From the NCBI GenBank assembly GCA_028095005.1, contig CM051460.1, positions 155,243,461 to 155,307,460 on the forward strand: a stretch of 64,000 nucleotides of DNA, written 5' to 3'. The stretch is from Rhynchospora pubera. Lineage: Eukaryota > Streptophyta > Magnoliopsida > Poales > Cyperaceae. Shown piece after piece: positions 23,901 through 35,822 of the stretch; position 1 is the stretch's first letter, and every line of letters starts with the position of its first letter. The notes beneath the pieces were generated by a model. It searched no databases and was not told the origin of the DNA. It worked only from the letters and a program-made list of their open reading frames with translations. The translations under genes and the position numbers were made by a program.

Positions 23901-25229
23901 ACCTTCTCACCTGTGGTTAGGTTTGCCTCTATCCGCTTGATCCTAGCAATTGTCGCTGCAATGGATCTAGAATTATATCAAATGGACGTGAAAACTGCAT
24001 TTCTCAATGGAGAATTGCAAGAGGAGATATATATGGTCCAACCCGATGCATTCGTGGTTGAAGGGAAGGAGCACATGGTGTGCAGACTTCGCCGTTCCAT
24101 ATATGGTCTCAAACAAGCATCACGGCAATGGAACCTCCGATTCCACCAAGCTGTCTTGTCAAACGGCTTTAGGGTGATGGAAGAGGATCATTGTGTGTAT
24201 GTGAAAGGGTCCAATGATTGTTTCTTGATCATGACATTGTATGTTGATGACATATTGCTTGCGGGTAACAACAAGTCGCTGATCAGTTCAACGCAGGCTT
24301 AGTTGTCCTCTATGTTTGACATGAAAGATATGGGTGAAGCTAGCTATGTGCTAGGTGTCAAGATAACTCGAGATCGAACCAAGAGGTTTCTCAGTTTATC
24401 CCAAGAAACTTATGTGAAAAAGGTTCTTGAACGATATGACATGGATGAATGTCGATCGGTTGACACTCCTATCGATAAGAACACAAGTTTGAGTAGTGAC
24501 ATGGGTCCCAAAACAGATGCATAGAGAAAGAAAATGGAAAATGTGCCGTACTCTAGCGCAGTTGGAAGCTTGATGTACGCCATGTTGTGTACAAGACCCG
24601 ATATTTGCTATGCGGTGAGTCTTGTCAGCCGATTTCAGTCGAATCCTGGATTTGCTCATTGGCAAGCAGTCAAAAGGATTCTGAGATATCTCAAGAACAC
24701 ATCGGATTATGTGTTATGTTATCAAGGCAGAAGCCTGGACCTAGTTGGCTATTCGGATGCCGATTGGGCTGGTGACTTGGATGAGCGCAAGTCCACCTCA
24801 GGTTTCATCTTTATGCTTGGTAACAGTGTGATCTCTTGGGCTAGTAAAAAGCAAACGTGTGTTGCTTTATCTACCATGGAGGCCGAGTACATTGCATGTT
24901 CTGCGGCGACCCAAGAGGCAATATGGTTGAGACGTTTCCTAAAGGGACTAGGGGTAGTCAAGGTGCCCAACGGACCTGTGACAATCTATTGCGATAGCAC
25001 GGCTGCTATAGCATTTTCACGAGACCCCAAGTATCATGGAAAGGCAAAACATATTGACACGAGATATCATTTTGTTAGAGACAGACAAACACATCAAAAG
25101 ATTGTGTTGAAGCACATTTCCACTGATGAGATGGTGGCAGATCCATTCACAAAACCCATCGCAAGGATACAGTTCCTAAAGCTGATTAGGGTTATGGGTC
25201 TGATGTCTGCCAGCGGGTCGCTGACTTGA
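20906..25229 (+). pseudogene. Copia gag-pol polyprotein gene with one frameshift and three stops
   Basis: Gag begins at 20906 with a NYDVWHRKAQFLLEM block. A 1-nt insertion near 21262 shifts the frame, and the reading continues in the next frame. The zinc knuckle CFNCDQIGHFARDC is at 21684-21726 and the protease site DSAATDH at about 21889. The pre-integrase HHCC block is at about 22300-22450. The integrase D,D,E residues lie in HSDICGP, RTDRGREYL and NGVAERRNRT (about 22485-22790). The reverse transcriptase has FSPVVRFASIR, MDVKTAFLNG and YVDDILLAG (about 23900-24265). RNase H has YSDADWAGD and MEAEYIA (about 24750-24895). In-frame stops are at 23796-23798, 24300-24302 and 24522-24524, the first two replacing Trp codons. 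Two linkers, zinc knuckle to protease and integrase to reverse transcriptase, contain in-frame copies of the element's own GC-rich motif (AGRWYDQRAAG; AGRWDDQRAAE). The product is inactive as written. Confidence 0.93.
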
Positions 25230-26467
25230 TCAGCGGGTCGCAGACTGAGTTGCAGACAAATGGACAGATTTTCTGAGATTGTTTCAGAATCGCTTGAGTG
25301 GATCGCTGGCAGGGCCAGCGGACCGCTGACATTGACAATTCTGTAACATGTATCTGTTATGTATGTATGTATTTGAACAATTATATTTTATTATAAAATA
25401 TTGTTGAGACATGTTTATTCATTATTGTTTATGAATTGCTTGTTATTGTTCAATTAAATGTTAGCATGTTGGTAGTGTGTCATTGAACTTTAGATTGTCT
25501 TGCTCACACGAGCAATCGCCTCTAATGCCTGGGGCATGTAGAGATGAGACTAGATTGAGCTATGTGCGCTTAGTCAGGGACTAAGGAGCCATCTGGGATG
25601 GACGAAGCTCATTGTCGCTTCAGTCTGGGACTGAAATGAGCCTTGTCTTCTTTTAGGCGATCCGATGTGATTGTACCCCAAACAATCACGTAGTTCAATT
25701 AAGCCGAGGTGAGAATCTCCTTAGAACTCAGGGAGTGTCTGAGTGAAGAATCTCAGGATCAGTTGCAATAAGGAGTGGTCTAGACCATAGACACTTGGTT
25801 TGCAAACTGGATCTAAACTCGTACAATGAAAGAGAACACACGTCTGCTTAGCGGATATTTCATTGTAACATGTGCTCATACCACATGTGCTAGGCGACTT
25901 TTGGAAGTGGGTTGAGTGGTTCCAGGACCAAGACCGTATGACTCCCCATGTGTGAGTTCCATAGAGAAGTACCCTTTGACTTTTGACTATGTCATGAGAA
26001 ATGGGGTCAGGGTTGCTACTTTGGTGTGTACCCTATGGTGATGTATATTCCGCCTGTCGGGGCATTGCTGGGCAAGCGACTGATTTCGTTTTGAGTCTCA
26101 TGAGTTAAAAGGAAGATTCGACTCATCATGCACAAACGATAGATTTGTTGGTGTTCAGGATCCACCAAACTCGTCATATGGACTGAGGTTGGGAACATAC
26201 AACAAACTAAGATTGAGAAGGAAAAGACATGTATCATTGAGTGGTCGATAATGTCTGATCTAGTGCGGATTAGAGTGCTTCTAAGGTACTAGTATACACA
26301 TTAAACTGTATTTTATATAAAAGGGTAGATGCTCTCTGGTTGGCTTTGAATTTATTCAAGGTGAGACTTTTGAGCTCCCACATGACAGGTGTATGCGCTG
26401 GTCGCACGTTCCATTTGCCGTATGAGGTCTGGCTCAGTGTTTGGTATAAACGTCTCCAAGAGGGAGA
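25230..26467 (+). other. Copia 3' untranslated region
   Basis: A 1.2-kb non-coding stretch lies between the RNase H stop and the 3' LTR. Copies of the GC-rich motif straddle its start (25211-25243 and 25301-25328). The purine tract AAGAGGGAGA at about 26457-26467 directly precedes the LTR and would prime plus-strand synthesis. Confidence 0.8.
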
Positions 26468-26968
26468 TGTTGGAAAAAGTGTGTGGAGCCGTTCTCTGCG
26501 GGTAGCAGGCTGGGCCTGCGGGCCGCAGATACTGAACGACCCAGTGGGTCGCAGGCAAGGCCTGCGGGCCGCTGGTACTGGGATCTGAACAGACGTGATC
26601 TGTTCAGATCAACTCCTATATATACCCCTCTAAACAGAAACGTCTCTCTGGTTCTTGGAACTGCTGTTCTGCATATTCCACACAGAAAGAGAGGAGAGTT
26701 TCTGAGAGGGAGGAAGCCATCCAATTGCTTGGAGCAATTGGATCACACACACGAGTCGAGATCGGCAAGTGGAAGCGTGGAAGGTGACACCAAACCCTAA
26801 CGTGAGGTTGTGGTGTACCGGACGCATACGGAGAGAGACAAGGCTGCAGAACCGAACTCCGACAAGCGGGTCTAGGCGTTCGATCATTTCCGCTGCGGTA
26901 TATCTAATTCTCTAAGTTAATCTTATAGGTTAGATATGTATATAGATTTATACCTAGTTAAACCTTCA
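26468..26968 (+). repeat. 3' LTR of the copia element
   Basis: It is 501 bp, beginning TGTTGGAAAA and ending TTCA. Compared with the 5' LTR I see single-base differences near 26509, 26663, 26788, 26938 and 26946. It is followed by the target duplication TTGAG. Confidence 0.95.
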
Positions 26969-26973
26969 TTGAG

Positions 26974-27528
26974 GAATTTAGTAAAATTATTATAATCATT
27001 AACAATGCAAGCTGACATAGAAAACAATATGATAATTAACAAGCTACGTTTGTTAGGAACATGTATACTTTCAGTGGGTTCGAAACCTGACCAGAGATAC
27101 TTTGTTACATTTAATTTCGAAACAAATTGAAAGGCTTGGTCTCATTTTATCTTAAAAAAAACAAATTACATTTGTTATTTCTGTGAACTTAAACAATCAA
27201 AATAATATCTGTCAGTACCTTGATTTGTTTATGTCAATTTCATTTATTGATCCTTTGGTTGATGTCAGCAGCAGTTCAGGAGATGCTAAACTAGCTGCGT
27301 GTTTTGATGTATCAAGACAAATTTTGGTTTTGGGGTGGGGGGTGGGGGCGTGGGGATTTGGCTTCACGGGTCGTCAAAAGTCAACTTAGTCTAAAATTGC
27401 TTGTCAGTTTTTTACGTTCAACTTCTTAATAATTATTTTATTTATCAATAAATTAAAAAGGCCTTACTTGACCTTAATTTTCATTAAAAATTATTTATCT
27501 CCTACAATTACCAAGTGCCAACTGTGGT
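26974..27528. other. AT-rich spacer, nothing recognised
   Basis: This is the target region of the copia insertion, continuing from 19404. A short frame at 27183-27389 shows no motif or splice signal. Confidence 0.5.
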
Positions 27529-27732
27529 TAGGGTTGAAAACGGTGACTGTTTTAACCTGTCTTTCATTTCGTTTCATCTAAAACGAAATGAAACGATTAA
27601 CGAAAGTTTGAAACGGTTTCGTGCATGTGCATTTTCGTAGTATTTTCATGATGTTAATGCAAATGATAGTCAATTTCGTATCTAAAATGAAACGGTTAAC
27701 GCAATTGATCGTTTTAGTGGTTATGCACCCTA
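27529..27732. mobile_element. Probable hAT-type MITE, degraded
   Basis: The left end TAGGGTTGAAAACGG resembles the TAGGGCTGTCAACGG end of the elements at 31001 and 31618, and the right end is CACCCTA. Flanking octamers ACTGTGGT and ACTGCGAT match at six of eight positions. The interior is rich in GAAACG/CGTTTC, as in its relatives. Confidence 0.4.
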
Positions 27733-29194
27733 ACTGCGATTGTGACCGCAATTACATAACCATCTATACTTATCCGATTAGGTGGGCTTTAGATGGGCTG
27801 AATGTTGATGGGCTCTCTTGGATTTTCGCAGGCCTGGTAGGATTCATCTTGCATTGTTGCTGAATGAGTGAATGTACCAAATTGTCAAAAAACTGAAGTA
27901 ATGCTTAGAAGTCAAAGACCATACTGTACAGAAAAATTACTAAAAAACAAATTTCAACGAGAATAAATTACTTTGGGTTTCTTTCAAAGAAGCGATTTTT
28001 TTTTATTGATCATTTAGATCAGACTTTCTAGTGATGTCTAATTAACGATACAAAATACTTATATATAAATCAGTTAGATATGTATTACATATAATATATG
28101 TTGGGACATATAATTAATTTGATTATATATACAGTATTATACTTATTTTCTCAGTATAACCTTCACATAACATTGCGCAATGAGAAAATCGCAAAGCTGC
28201 ATAGGGAAATTATTATAAGAAGGGGATTATTTTTTCAGTTCCACAATCTAAATTTCGTTTATTGCATTGTTCACTGTTTTTTTATGCATAGAAAAAATGA
28301 ATTATGTTCTAAATTTATGTTCAATGGTTTTTTTTTGTGCAGAAAAGTGTAGACTTGTACTAAACACGATCTAGAAACAATTATCGAGATAATATGTTGA
28401 AACAATTATTGTAAAATCTAAAATGCAATTAAGCGAGAAGAGAGAAGATTTATGTTGAAAATTTCTCTTTGATTTTCGCAAAAGAAGCGACTGTCCTTTA
28501 CTGATGGTTGATAATTAAATTGGAAGAGCTAGGAAATTGTGTTTAATTTCACTCTACTTCGGGTTTGTAGCAAAAGGAGCAACTGCGCGCCTAAAATCAC
28601 ATCCTTAGCCAACCTTTTAAGGTTGGTAGAGTGACGACTTATGATCTGAATCATTAGATCTAATCTCAATGGTTAAGGGAACCCTGTGCATGTAACCAGA
28701 TTGATAGGCCCGAAAAATTTTAACCGTCGAGATTAGATCTAACGGCTCGGATCGCGCCTTGCCGATCGTTTGTATCAGAAAGGTGCGATTATTTTTGGGT
28801 ATCACTTTATGTACATGACAAGGAATAATACTTTATGCACGATAATTTACCAGAAGCACTAAAAAAAAATATTGCCAAGATGTTTACTGTTGTCAATTGA
28901 AATTTGTAAAGATCAAACTGATCCAACATTTTGTCGGATCATAATTTCGCTTAATTTTTCATTTTAAAAAATTAATATATAAATTATCAAAACTACAAGG
29001 AGAACAAACAAAATTTTCATTAATATTGATCACATATTACAATTGAAAAAAAAATAATATTTAGACTCATTCATTCCAATAATTAAAATTACAATATTCA
29101 ACTTCAGAAAAACATTGCTTCCATGCGTCAATTGTAGTGGGTTAGATGATCCATCGCTAAGAATTGACCCAAGAACAAAGGTGTGACTAGTCGC
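27733..29194. other. AT-rich spacer with one inverted-repeat block
   Basis: No gene is seen. At about 28650-28740, TTAGATCTAATCTCAATGG faces an inverted CGAGATTAGATCTAACGG, which suggests a MITE of roughly 28590-28800, but its ends and target duplication could not be fixed. Confidence 0.4.
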
Positions 29195-29197
29195 TAT

Positions 29198-29722
29198 GGT
29201 CCCGTGTTTGTGATTTAAAGGGTGCATAACTTAAGTTATGCATCCTTTAGTCACCAAACACCTCTTACATAAGATGTCTTAAGGGTGCATATATAACTTA
29301 TGCAACCTAAATAGGTTGCATAAGTTATGCATGGTCCCCTTTAATTTGTTTTCCCAACAATACCCCTTAGAAATAATTAATAATAATATTTAATAATTAA
29401 CAAATAACTAATAATAATTAATAAATAATAATATTTAATAAGTAACAATAACTATTAAAAAATCATAAATAATAATAAATATTAATTATTATAAATAATA
29501 ATAATTAATAATACCTTTACAAGCAATATTAATTATTAATAATAATGATTTAATAATAATAATAATAATAATTTAAGGGCATTTTAGTCTTTTGACATAA
29601 ATATATGCATGCATTAAGTTAGTCATCCTTACTACACAACCAAACATCTATTACATAACAATACATAAACACTTAGACATCCTTAACTTATTCAACCCCT
29701 TACTACACAAACAAACGCCCCC
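29198..29722. mobile_element. Probable PIF/Harbinger-like MITE (525 bp)
   Basis: Imperfect inverted ends (GGTCCCGTGTTTGTG on the left, the reverse of ACAAACAAACGCCCCC on the right) are flanked by TAT on both sides. The interior has the palindrome GTGCATAACTTAAGTTATGC and a long AAT/TTA-rich core (29340-29580). Confidence 0.5.
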
Positions 29723-30084
29723 TATAGTTGTAAGGGACTAACTTTTTATATGCAAACCATCTTTGGACTAGACATAGGCATAGATGTTTGCCTTCTATAT
29801 ATAGACATACTTGAATGTACATATTCTCATTCAAGTTGACTGCCAGATTATGGTTTCACCGCATTTTCTTTGATAGCTAGGGTAAACCATATGTCCCCTC
29901 CTTTACACATAATAACGGATTCCACAATAAAATTATTTATTTATAGTTGGTGGAATATTAATAGCCATAAAGATTGTTATCAATCCTGTATCGGTAAATA
30001 GTTATGCCACGCACAACTCTTATGATTATTAATTTCGCACCAACTAACATTTTTAGTGGATTCTATTTTTTTAACGTGTTTTAG

Positions 30085-30110
30085 GGAGAGAGAGAGAGAG
30101 AGAGAGAGAG
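30085..30110 (+). repeat. (AG)n microsatellite
   Basis: About 13 uninterrupted AG units. Similar tracts occur at about 32637-32663, and inside the LTRs of the gag-only element at about 49670-49685 and 52880-52902. Confidence 0.9.
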
Positions 30111-30277
30111 GAAAGAGATAATTAACTTCATTTGATTTGTGATTTCTGCGAGAAGAGGGAAGGGGTTCATATAACATGCTATAGCGTAGATATAAACCCA
30201 GAAAGTATACACCATAATTGAGTAGAAATGTCAGAAATTCGGATTGAAATGATAAAAGAGAGAAGGTGGAGAATCTC

Positions 30278-30418
30278 AGCCTTATAGTGGGAATTTGACT
30301 CCCGTTATTGGCCCTATAACGGGGTTTTGACTCCCACTATACCATTTAGCGCAGATCAGATTCCCGCTATAGGGAGAGAGAGCATAACGCGTTTTTGAAT
30401 CTGCACTATACCATGGTT
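30278..30418. repeat. Block of short inverted repeats (CTCCCRYTATA type)
   Basis: TATAGTGGGAATTTGACTCCC, CCCTATAACGGGG, GACTCCCACTATACC, and TTCCCGCTATAGGG alternate on both strands over 140 bp. The arrangement recalls CACTA subterminal repeats, but no CACTA terminus was found. Confidence 0.4.
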
Positions 30419-30615
30419 GTTCTTAAAAAAAATAAATCATGTTTCTTTTTGAATTTTTTTTATAAAATTATTTATATTAAAAATCTATTTTGCTACCTTT
30501 CATTTTATTTTAACCTATGAAATATGAATGCCAACAAAAAAATAACCTTCAACTGAAAGGCTATAATCGAAAGAATAACTCTTGTCAAAACTATGTTCTT
30601 TGTGACGCTTAACAT

Positions 30616-30924
30616 CAATGTTTTGAAAACCGACCCGGACATCGAACCGGTGAAGCCATTGGTTCAATAGTTCAATTGGTTCGATCGGTCGAACTGGTAG
30701 AATGAACCGAATGACGTCATCGTTACTATATAGTTTATATAGATTAAATGTTCACTTGTTTACATATATCAAAGCCAATTAGTCAATTGGCCTAGTGATA
30801 GAGCATCTCATTTCAATTTAAGACATCTCATTTTAAAAAACCGACTCAAATTGGACCGGACTAGGATCCGGTTCGCTGTTGAACCGGTCGAACCGACCGG
30901 TCCGATCCGGTTTTCAAAACATTG
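30616..30924. mobile_element. hAT-type MITE with 8-bp target duplication (309 bp)
   Basis: The ends CAATGTTTTGAAAACCG and CGGTTTTCAAAACATTG are exact inverted repeats. The perfect 8-bp duplication CTTAACAT lies at 30608-30615 and 30925-30932. The interior is rich in GAACCGG/CCGGTTC. No coding capacity. Confidence 0.85.
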
Positions 30925-31000
30925 CTTAACATAGATCATAAGATCATCAACGTGTTGATATCATTGTCAACTAATTAAAGCGCCTCAACTCCATAATGTG

Positions 31001-31307
31001 TAGGACTGTCAACGGTAGGCCATTTACCGTTATGCCGTTTCGTTTAACCGAAATGGAACGGTTTGTGGCATAAAAAATTATACTGTTTTTTAAGTGACAC
31101 GGTAGATGGCACAGTTGGTTATACAGTTTCGACCATTTCAACCTCATTTCAAACCGTTTTATGTGTAATATACGGTTGATGGCACAGAAAATTGTTTCGT
31201 TTAATAAATGAAACGGTAAGTGGCATGTCGATATTTTACCGTTTAATAAGTGGCACGGTAACAGTTTGGTGTCATTCCGTGCCACTTACCACGTTTTGAC
31301 AGCCCTA
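31001..31307. mobile_element. hAT-type MITE, copy 1 of a pair (307 bp)
   Basis: The ends are TAGGACTGTCAACGG and CGTTTTGACAGCCCTA. The 8-bp duplication ATAATGTG lies at 30993-31000 and 31308-31315. The minus-strand frame across it is repeated in copy 2 only because the elements are related; it is not a gene. Confidence 0.9.
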
Positions 31308-31617
31308 ATAATGTGACCAGCTTTTTAGTAGTTCATATTTAAATACGTACTAATCTTGCCAAACACTTAACACAATCACTTTGTTCAATTTAATTATTTT
31401 GTTTGTTAGTTAAGCATCTTTTGTGATCGATACACGAGAGGATGATATTACTTTGGAAAAGTAAAGTTAATTAAGTGGGACCGGTCAAACTCTTTTATTT
31501 GTACTCGGTACAATATTTAATTGACCTTTTGTGGGCCAACTGATTTTGCCACTTAATTTCGCCTGGTCAACAATTCAAAAGTTTTTAAGTTTGCATATCA
31601 AATCTAATCGTAATATG

Positions 31618-31923
31618 TAGGGCTGTCAACGGTATGCCATTTACCGTTATACCGTTTCGTTTAACCGAAATGGAACGGTTTGTGCACAGAAAATTATATC
31701 GTTTTTTAAGTGGCACAGTTGATGGCGCAGTTGGTTATACCGTTTCGACCATTTCAACCTCATTTCAAACCGTTTTATGTGTAATATACGGTTGATGGCA
31801 CAAAAAATTATTTTGTTTAATAAATGAAACGATAAATGGCATGTCGGTATTGTACAGTTTAATAAGTGGCACGGTAACAGTTTGGTGTCATTCCGTGCCA
31901 CTTACCACGTTTTGACAGCCCTA
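31618..31923. mobile_element. hAT-type MITE, copy 2 of a pair (306 bp)
   Basis: This is the same family as 31001-31307, with ends TAGGGCTGTCAACGG and GACAGCCCTA in the same orientation and about 90% alike by eye. The 8-bp duplication GTAATATG lies at 31610-31617 and 31924-31931. The different target duplications show two independent insertions 310 bp apart. Confidence 0.9.
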
Positions 31924-32688
31924 GTAATATGTGATACTTATCTTAGTTTCTTTTGTCAGTTGGCGATTTCACGTGAGCATCATGCTACAATGAAAAAATT
32001 TAATTTGTTGATTACAACTTCCAAAGTTGTCCATTTTTTTTCAAAACCCTATCAACACCTATATATGTTTAATTGAATGATCTAAGTACGCACGTGTTTG
32101 TTTTTATAAATTCCTAAATACTCTAAAATTATGACTCCGTTCTCAAAAACCTTTTGTAATTTAAATGTTTGAAAAAAAATACGAGTTAATATTTTAATTA
32201 TTGATGGAATTAATTTAAGAACATAACTCGATCTTGATGTTTTCACAATTGTATTCCTTATAAAGGATTGTTCTTCTAAAAAGCAGTATTGTGAAATAGT
32301 CGATGTTATTTGAGAAATAAGACAGCTTAAAGCTTCGATATATTGTAGATGAGAACAATTGGAGAATTCGTTAAAATTTTCATGTACTCGCCAGTTTAAA
32401 TTCTAGTTCTACATCATGGTCGTTTATTCTTTGATTTTCTCAAGTTACTCATTTATATTAAATTTCATATTGGTTAATTTATTCAAATTTAAAAAATTGG
32501 ATTGAATATTTGAATATAATGTGTGAAACAGAGAGAGCATAAATTTTTATTTTGGTGGAATATAACAGAAGGGGAAGGTAGATTTCTTTAAAAAAAATTA
32601 AATCGTAATTCTCCGTCTTGATAATTAATCTGAAGAGACGGAGAGAGAGAGAGAGAGAGAGAGTGAGTGAGGAGAAGAGGTAGGAATA

Positions 32689-33391
32689 TAGGGCTGTCAA
32701 TGGATAGAGTAAGGTACAATAGAGATATTTTTGTTATCCGTATCCATTAAAATTTTATTTATCCATACCTTACCTGTACCTGTTAAAAATTGACTTATCG
32801 GTACCCTATCCTTACCCGTTATGAATTAACGATAATGGTAGGATAACAGCAGAAAACGAATAATAATTATACTAATAATTCAATAAAAAATGTACGATAT
32901 GGATAAATAAATAATATCAAATAAGTATATTATTAAAGTGCAACATTGAATATACTATAAATATAATAAAAACATATCTTCTCATGTAAATTATCACAAA
33001 AATATGTATAACTAATTAATAATTGAAAGTTTTAAATTGAAGAATCAATACTTACTTATCATCATGACTTAGAAATTATTAATGTAGTATATTGTCTCAG
33101 TTAAATCTACCAATCCAATTGCCTTATTAGTAATTAACATATTAATTGGATATTATAATCATATCTTCTCCATTAAAGATTATAAATTATATATTATATA
33201 TATAACGGTATGGGTAAATAACGGTTACGAAATAGCGTTACCCTTATCCTTACTCAATAAAATTAACGAAATTTTTTTTTACTCGTACCAATACCCAATA
33301 ACTTAATGAAAATAAAACCTTACCCATACCCGTCTTATCGAATACGATACGGATAGGATAAATGATTAAAGGGATACCATTGACAGCCCTA
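32689..33391. mobile_element. hAT-type MITE with 8-bp target duplication (703 bp)
   Basis: The ends are TAGGGCTGTCAATGG and CCATTGACAGCCCTA. The 8-bp duplication TAGGAATA lies at 32681-32688 and 33392-33399. The interior consists of TATCC/GGATA and TACCC/GGGTA words with no open frame. Relatives lie at about 18556-19220 and, inverted, at about 41645-42135. Confidence 0.92.
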
Positions 33392-33399
33392 TAGGAATA

Positions 33400-35093
33400 T
33401 AAACGGGATCAGAGGATGACAGGGGCTATGCAACTTTTTTTCTTATCCGGTTTAATAAAAACAAAAAAGTACAAATTGGTTACGTTAATATTTTTTTACT
33501 AAGAAAATAGTACCTTGAATAGTAGAAACAATGCATATTTTTACATACGGAAAAATGAGTTTTTAGAAAACGGGAATTCACACATCCCCTGTTTGAAAAG
33601 AAAAAGGGAGGTTAAAAATATTATGAAATTCTGTACATTATTTCGATCTCTTGTAGTCTCTCCTGGATTTATAGTATAATTATATGGCGAACAGCTCCGA
33701 ATTATTCATAAATAAATTTTTTCTCCATGCTCAGGGAAGTATATATTTTTCGCCACGAGCGAACTACATGGCTTAGACACAAGCTAGGTGCCATGTTATT
33801 CTGATGGCTTAAACAAAGCATGCCAAAAGCAAAAGAAGATCAATAACCATCTTTTGTTTCCATACCAGGGAAGTGGGGACTGGTGTAGTATCATAACCAG
33901 AAAGTAATGCACCTTTAGCATATATTATTGCATGGGAGAATATTCTAGGAGAAAAAAATATACTTTCTAATTTGTAACATGCATAAAGCTCAATGCATTG
34001 TTTGGCTAATGTTCCAGTTAACGTCGGTTATGCTTAATTCTATATATTTACAGTCAACATCAGATAATTACTTTGAGTGATCATGGTGAAAATGTGAGTG
34101 GCGACCGGGCCATTAATTTACTTTTCTAAAGTTCGCATGCCTATTTATAATTAATTATTGTAATGGTTGCCATCATTTGGCTCGATCTAGAACGATCGAA
34201 TGTAATTTAGGTGATTAAATAATCCATTAACTAGGTGCCATGTTTTCTCCTAATTTTATATCTACACACTTGATTGTAATTTAGCTAGGTCTTGGATGCA
34301 TGTGATTAAATCTCTCGGAAAAAAAATATATATACCAGTATGTCGTTGCTAGCACTGTAAATAATGGAATATTTACCAAAATAGTAACGACGATATAATA
34401 CTATGTTTAAATATAAAATAGTGCGCTTGGAATATTAAATGCCGAACCGACATATTTAATGGTTATATATTGATCAGCTATATACATATAATGTAGATTT
34501 ATTATGTTAGCGCGCGTGTGTGTATAATGTGCTTGCTTGTGACGACGCCAGAAGAAAAAAAGATATATGTACAACAAAAAGAAAGGCATGCATCCAATTA
34601 ATTGGTTAAGTACAAATATATGGTTTATCGATGTAATTATTTTTAAAATTTTTATTTTGAATTATTGAAACTACTAGTTTTGGTAGATCACCAACTATTT
34701 TTACTAAAAGACTACATACACGTAGAAAATTAACAACAATATATCAGAGATTTTTTCACTTCTCCCATCTGATATGCTTTAATTTTAATCGCATATCACA
34801 TACAATGTTCCAGAGGCGGATCAGCTATATATCTTCTTCAATCTAAAAAAACGAAATTTTATCTGCAGAAAAAAAAAAATAATTAGTTTCATTTCAAATT
34901 TTTCTCTTTACATGAATTTCGAAAGAATGTTAAAGGTTAGTTTATGCTCGTCATCAACCCACGACGTCCCTCCCCCCGCCCAAAAAAAAAAAGAGTAAAT
35001 TGAAGTGATTATATGCAGGTCATGTTTAATTTTAACTAGTTTATCTTGCCTTCATAGGTAGAGAGATACAGACCATTAAACATGACATATATC
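33400..35093. other. AT-rich spacer, nothing recognised
   Basis: I see no open frame with motifs, no clear inverted-repeat element and no RNA gene in this stretch. Confidence 0.5.
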
Positions 35094-35267
35094 CATGGTT
35101 TTCAATACCCTACCGGCATCCATACCGGTCAATGACCGAAACCCAATATTTTTCCGAAATTTTCCGGTATTTCCTCTCTAAATATCGGATACCGCCATTT
35201 CGACTACTGTTCCGGTATCCGATATTACCGGAATTTTCTGGTAAGCGATAGGGTATTGAAAACACTG
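35094..35267. mobile_element. hAT-type MITE (174 bp)
   Basis: Inverted ends CATGGTTTTCAATACCC and GGGTATTGAAAACACTG are flanked by CATATATC and AATATATC, an 8-bp duplication with one mismatch. The interior is rich in TACCGGAA/TTCCGGTA. No coding capacity. Confidence 0.7.
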
Positions 35268-35822
35268 AATATATCCATAATTTATATTTCATCAAACTTC
35301 AACAAAGTCGTCTTAAAATAGAAAGACAACAAAGGACCAACACAGCTCACTTCCAGCTAAGAAAGCCGCACTTGCCAATGTGCCATCCATAGTGCAAAAA
35401 GTTAAAAATTGTTGACTAGCTAGCAGTTACACATAATATAATAGGCGCCAAAAGCTAAACTGTTATGTACTCTAATACTAGCTAATACTAATTAATTAAC
35501 TAATTTTAATTTTACCATATTAATTGAATTAATATATCCGTATAAAATTTTGAGCATGAAGGATTGAACAACTTGAATGGCATTTTTTTTTTCAAATTTT
35601 AAATCAGAGCTAGTATATATATCATCCCATCGTTCCCATATGAGATATATATATATACAAGTGTATATATGTAATTATGTATACATGCACACCGGCCCTG
35701 ACACATATATATGGATTTAAGATTAATTTATTGCAACAATAATTAATATAATTTGTAGAAGTTAACATTTAAGGGGCTTGCCTAGAAGGCTAGAATATAC
35801 TTGATAGTTGATATGTAGTAGC

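Larger units (their letters stand above)
19410..26968 (+). mobile_element. Ty1/copia LTR retrotransposon, full structure, inactivated
   Basis: The element is 7559 bp. It has two 501-bp LTRs, a 5-bp target duplication TTGAG (19405-19409 and 26969-26973), a Met-tRNA-type primer-binding site (TGGTATCAGAGCC), a purine tract before the 3' LTR, and domains in copia order: gag, protease, integrase, reverse transcriptase, RNase H. The LTRs differ at about five positions, so insertion was recent. The coding region has one frameshift and three stop codons. A GC-rich near-palindromic motif is scattered through LTRs, leader, coding linkers and 3' region. Confidence 0.96.

Noticed and set aside
21427..24970. 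Several minus-strand frames of 60-169 codons under the copia polyprotein
   Set aside because: They are antisense shadows of gag-pol with no motifs of their own.
30785..30812. tRNA A-box-like string (TTGGCCTAGTGATAGAGCA) suggesting a SINE or tRNA
   Set aside because: No B box or cloverleaf is visible, and it lies inside a MITE with clear inverted ends and an 8-bp duplication.
30971..31901. Two similar minus-strand frames (104 and 84 codons)
   Set aside because: Both lie inside the paired hAT MITEs and are alike because the elements are alike.
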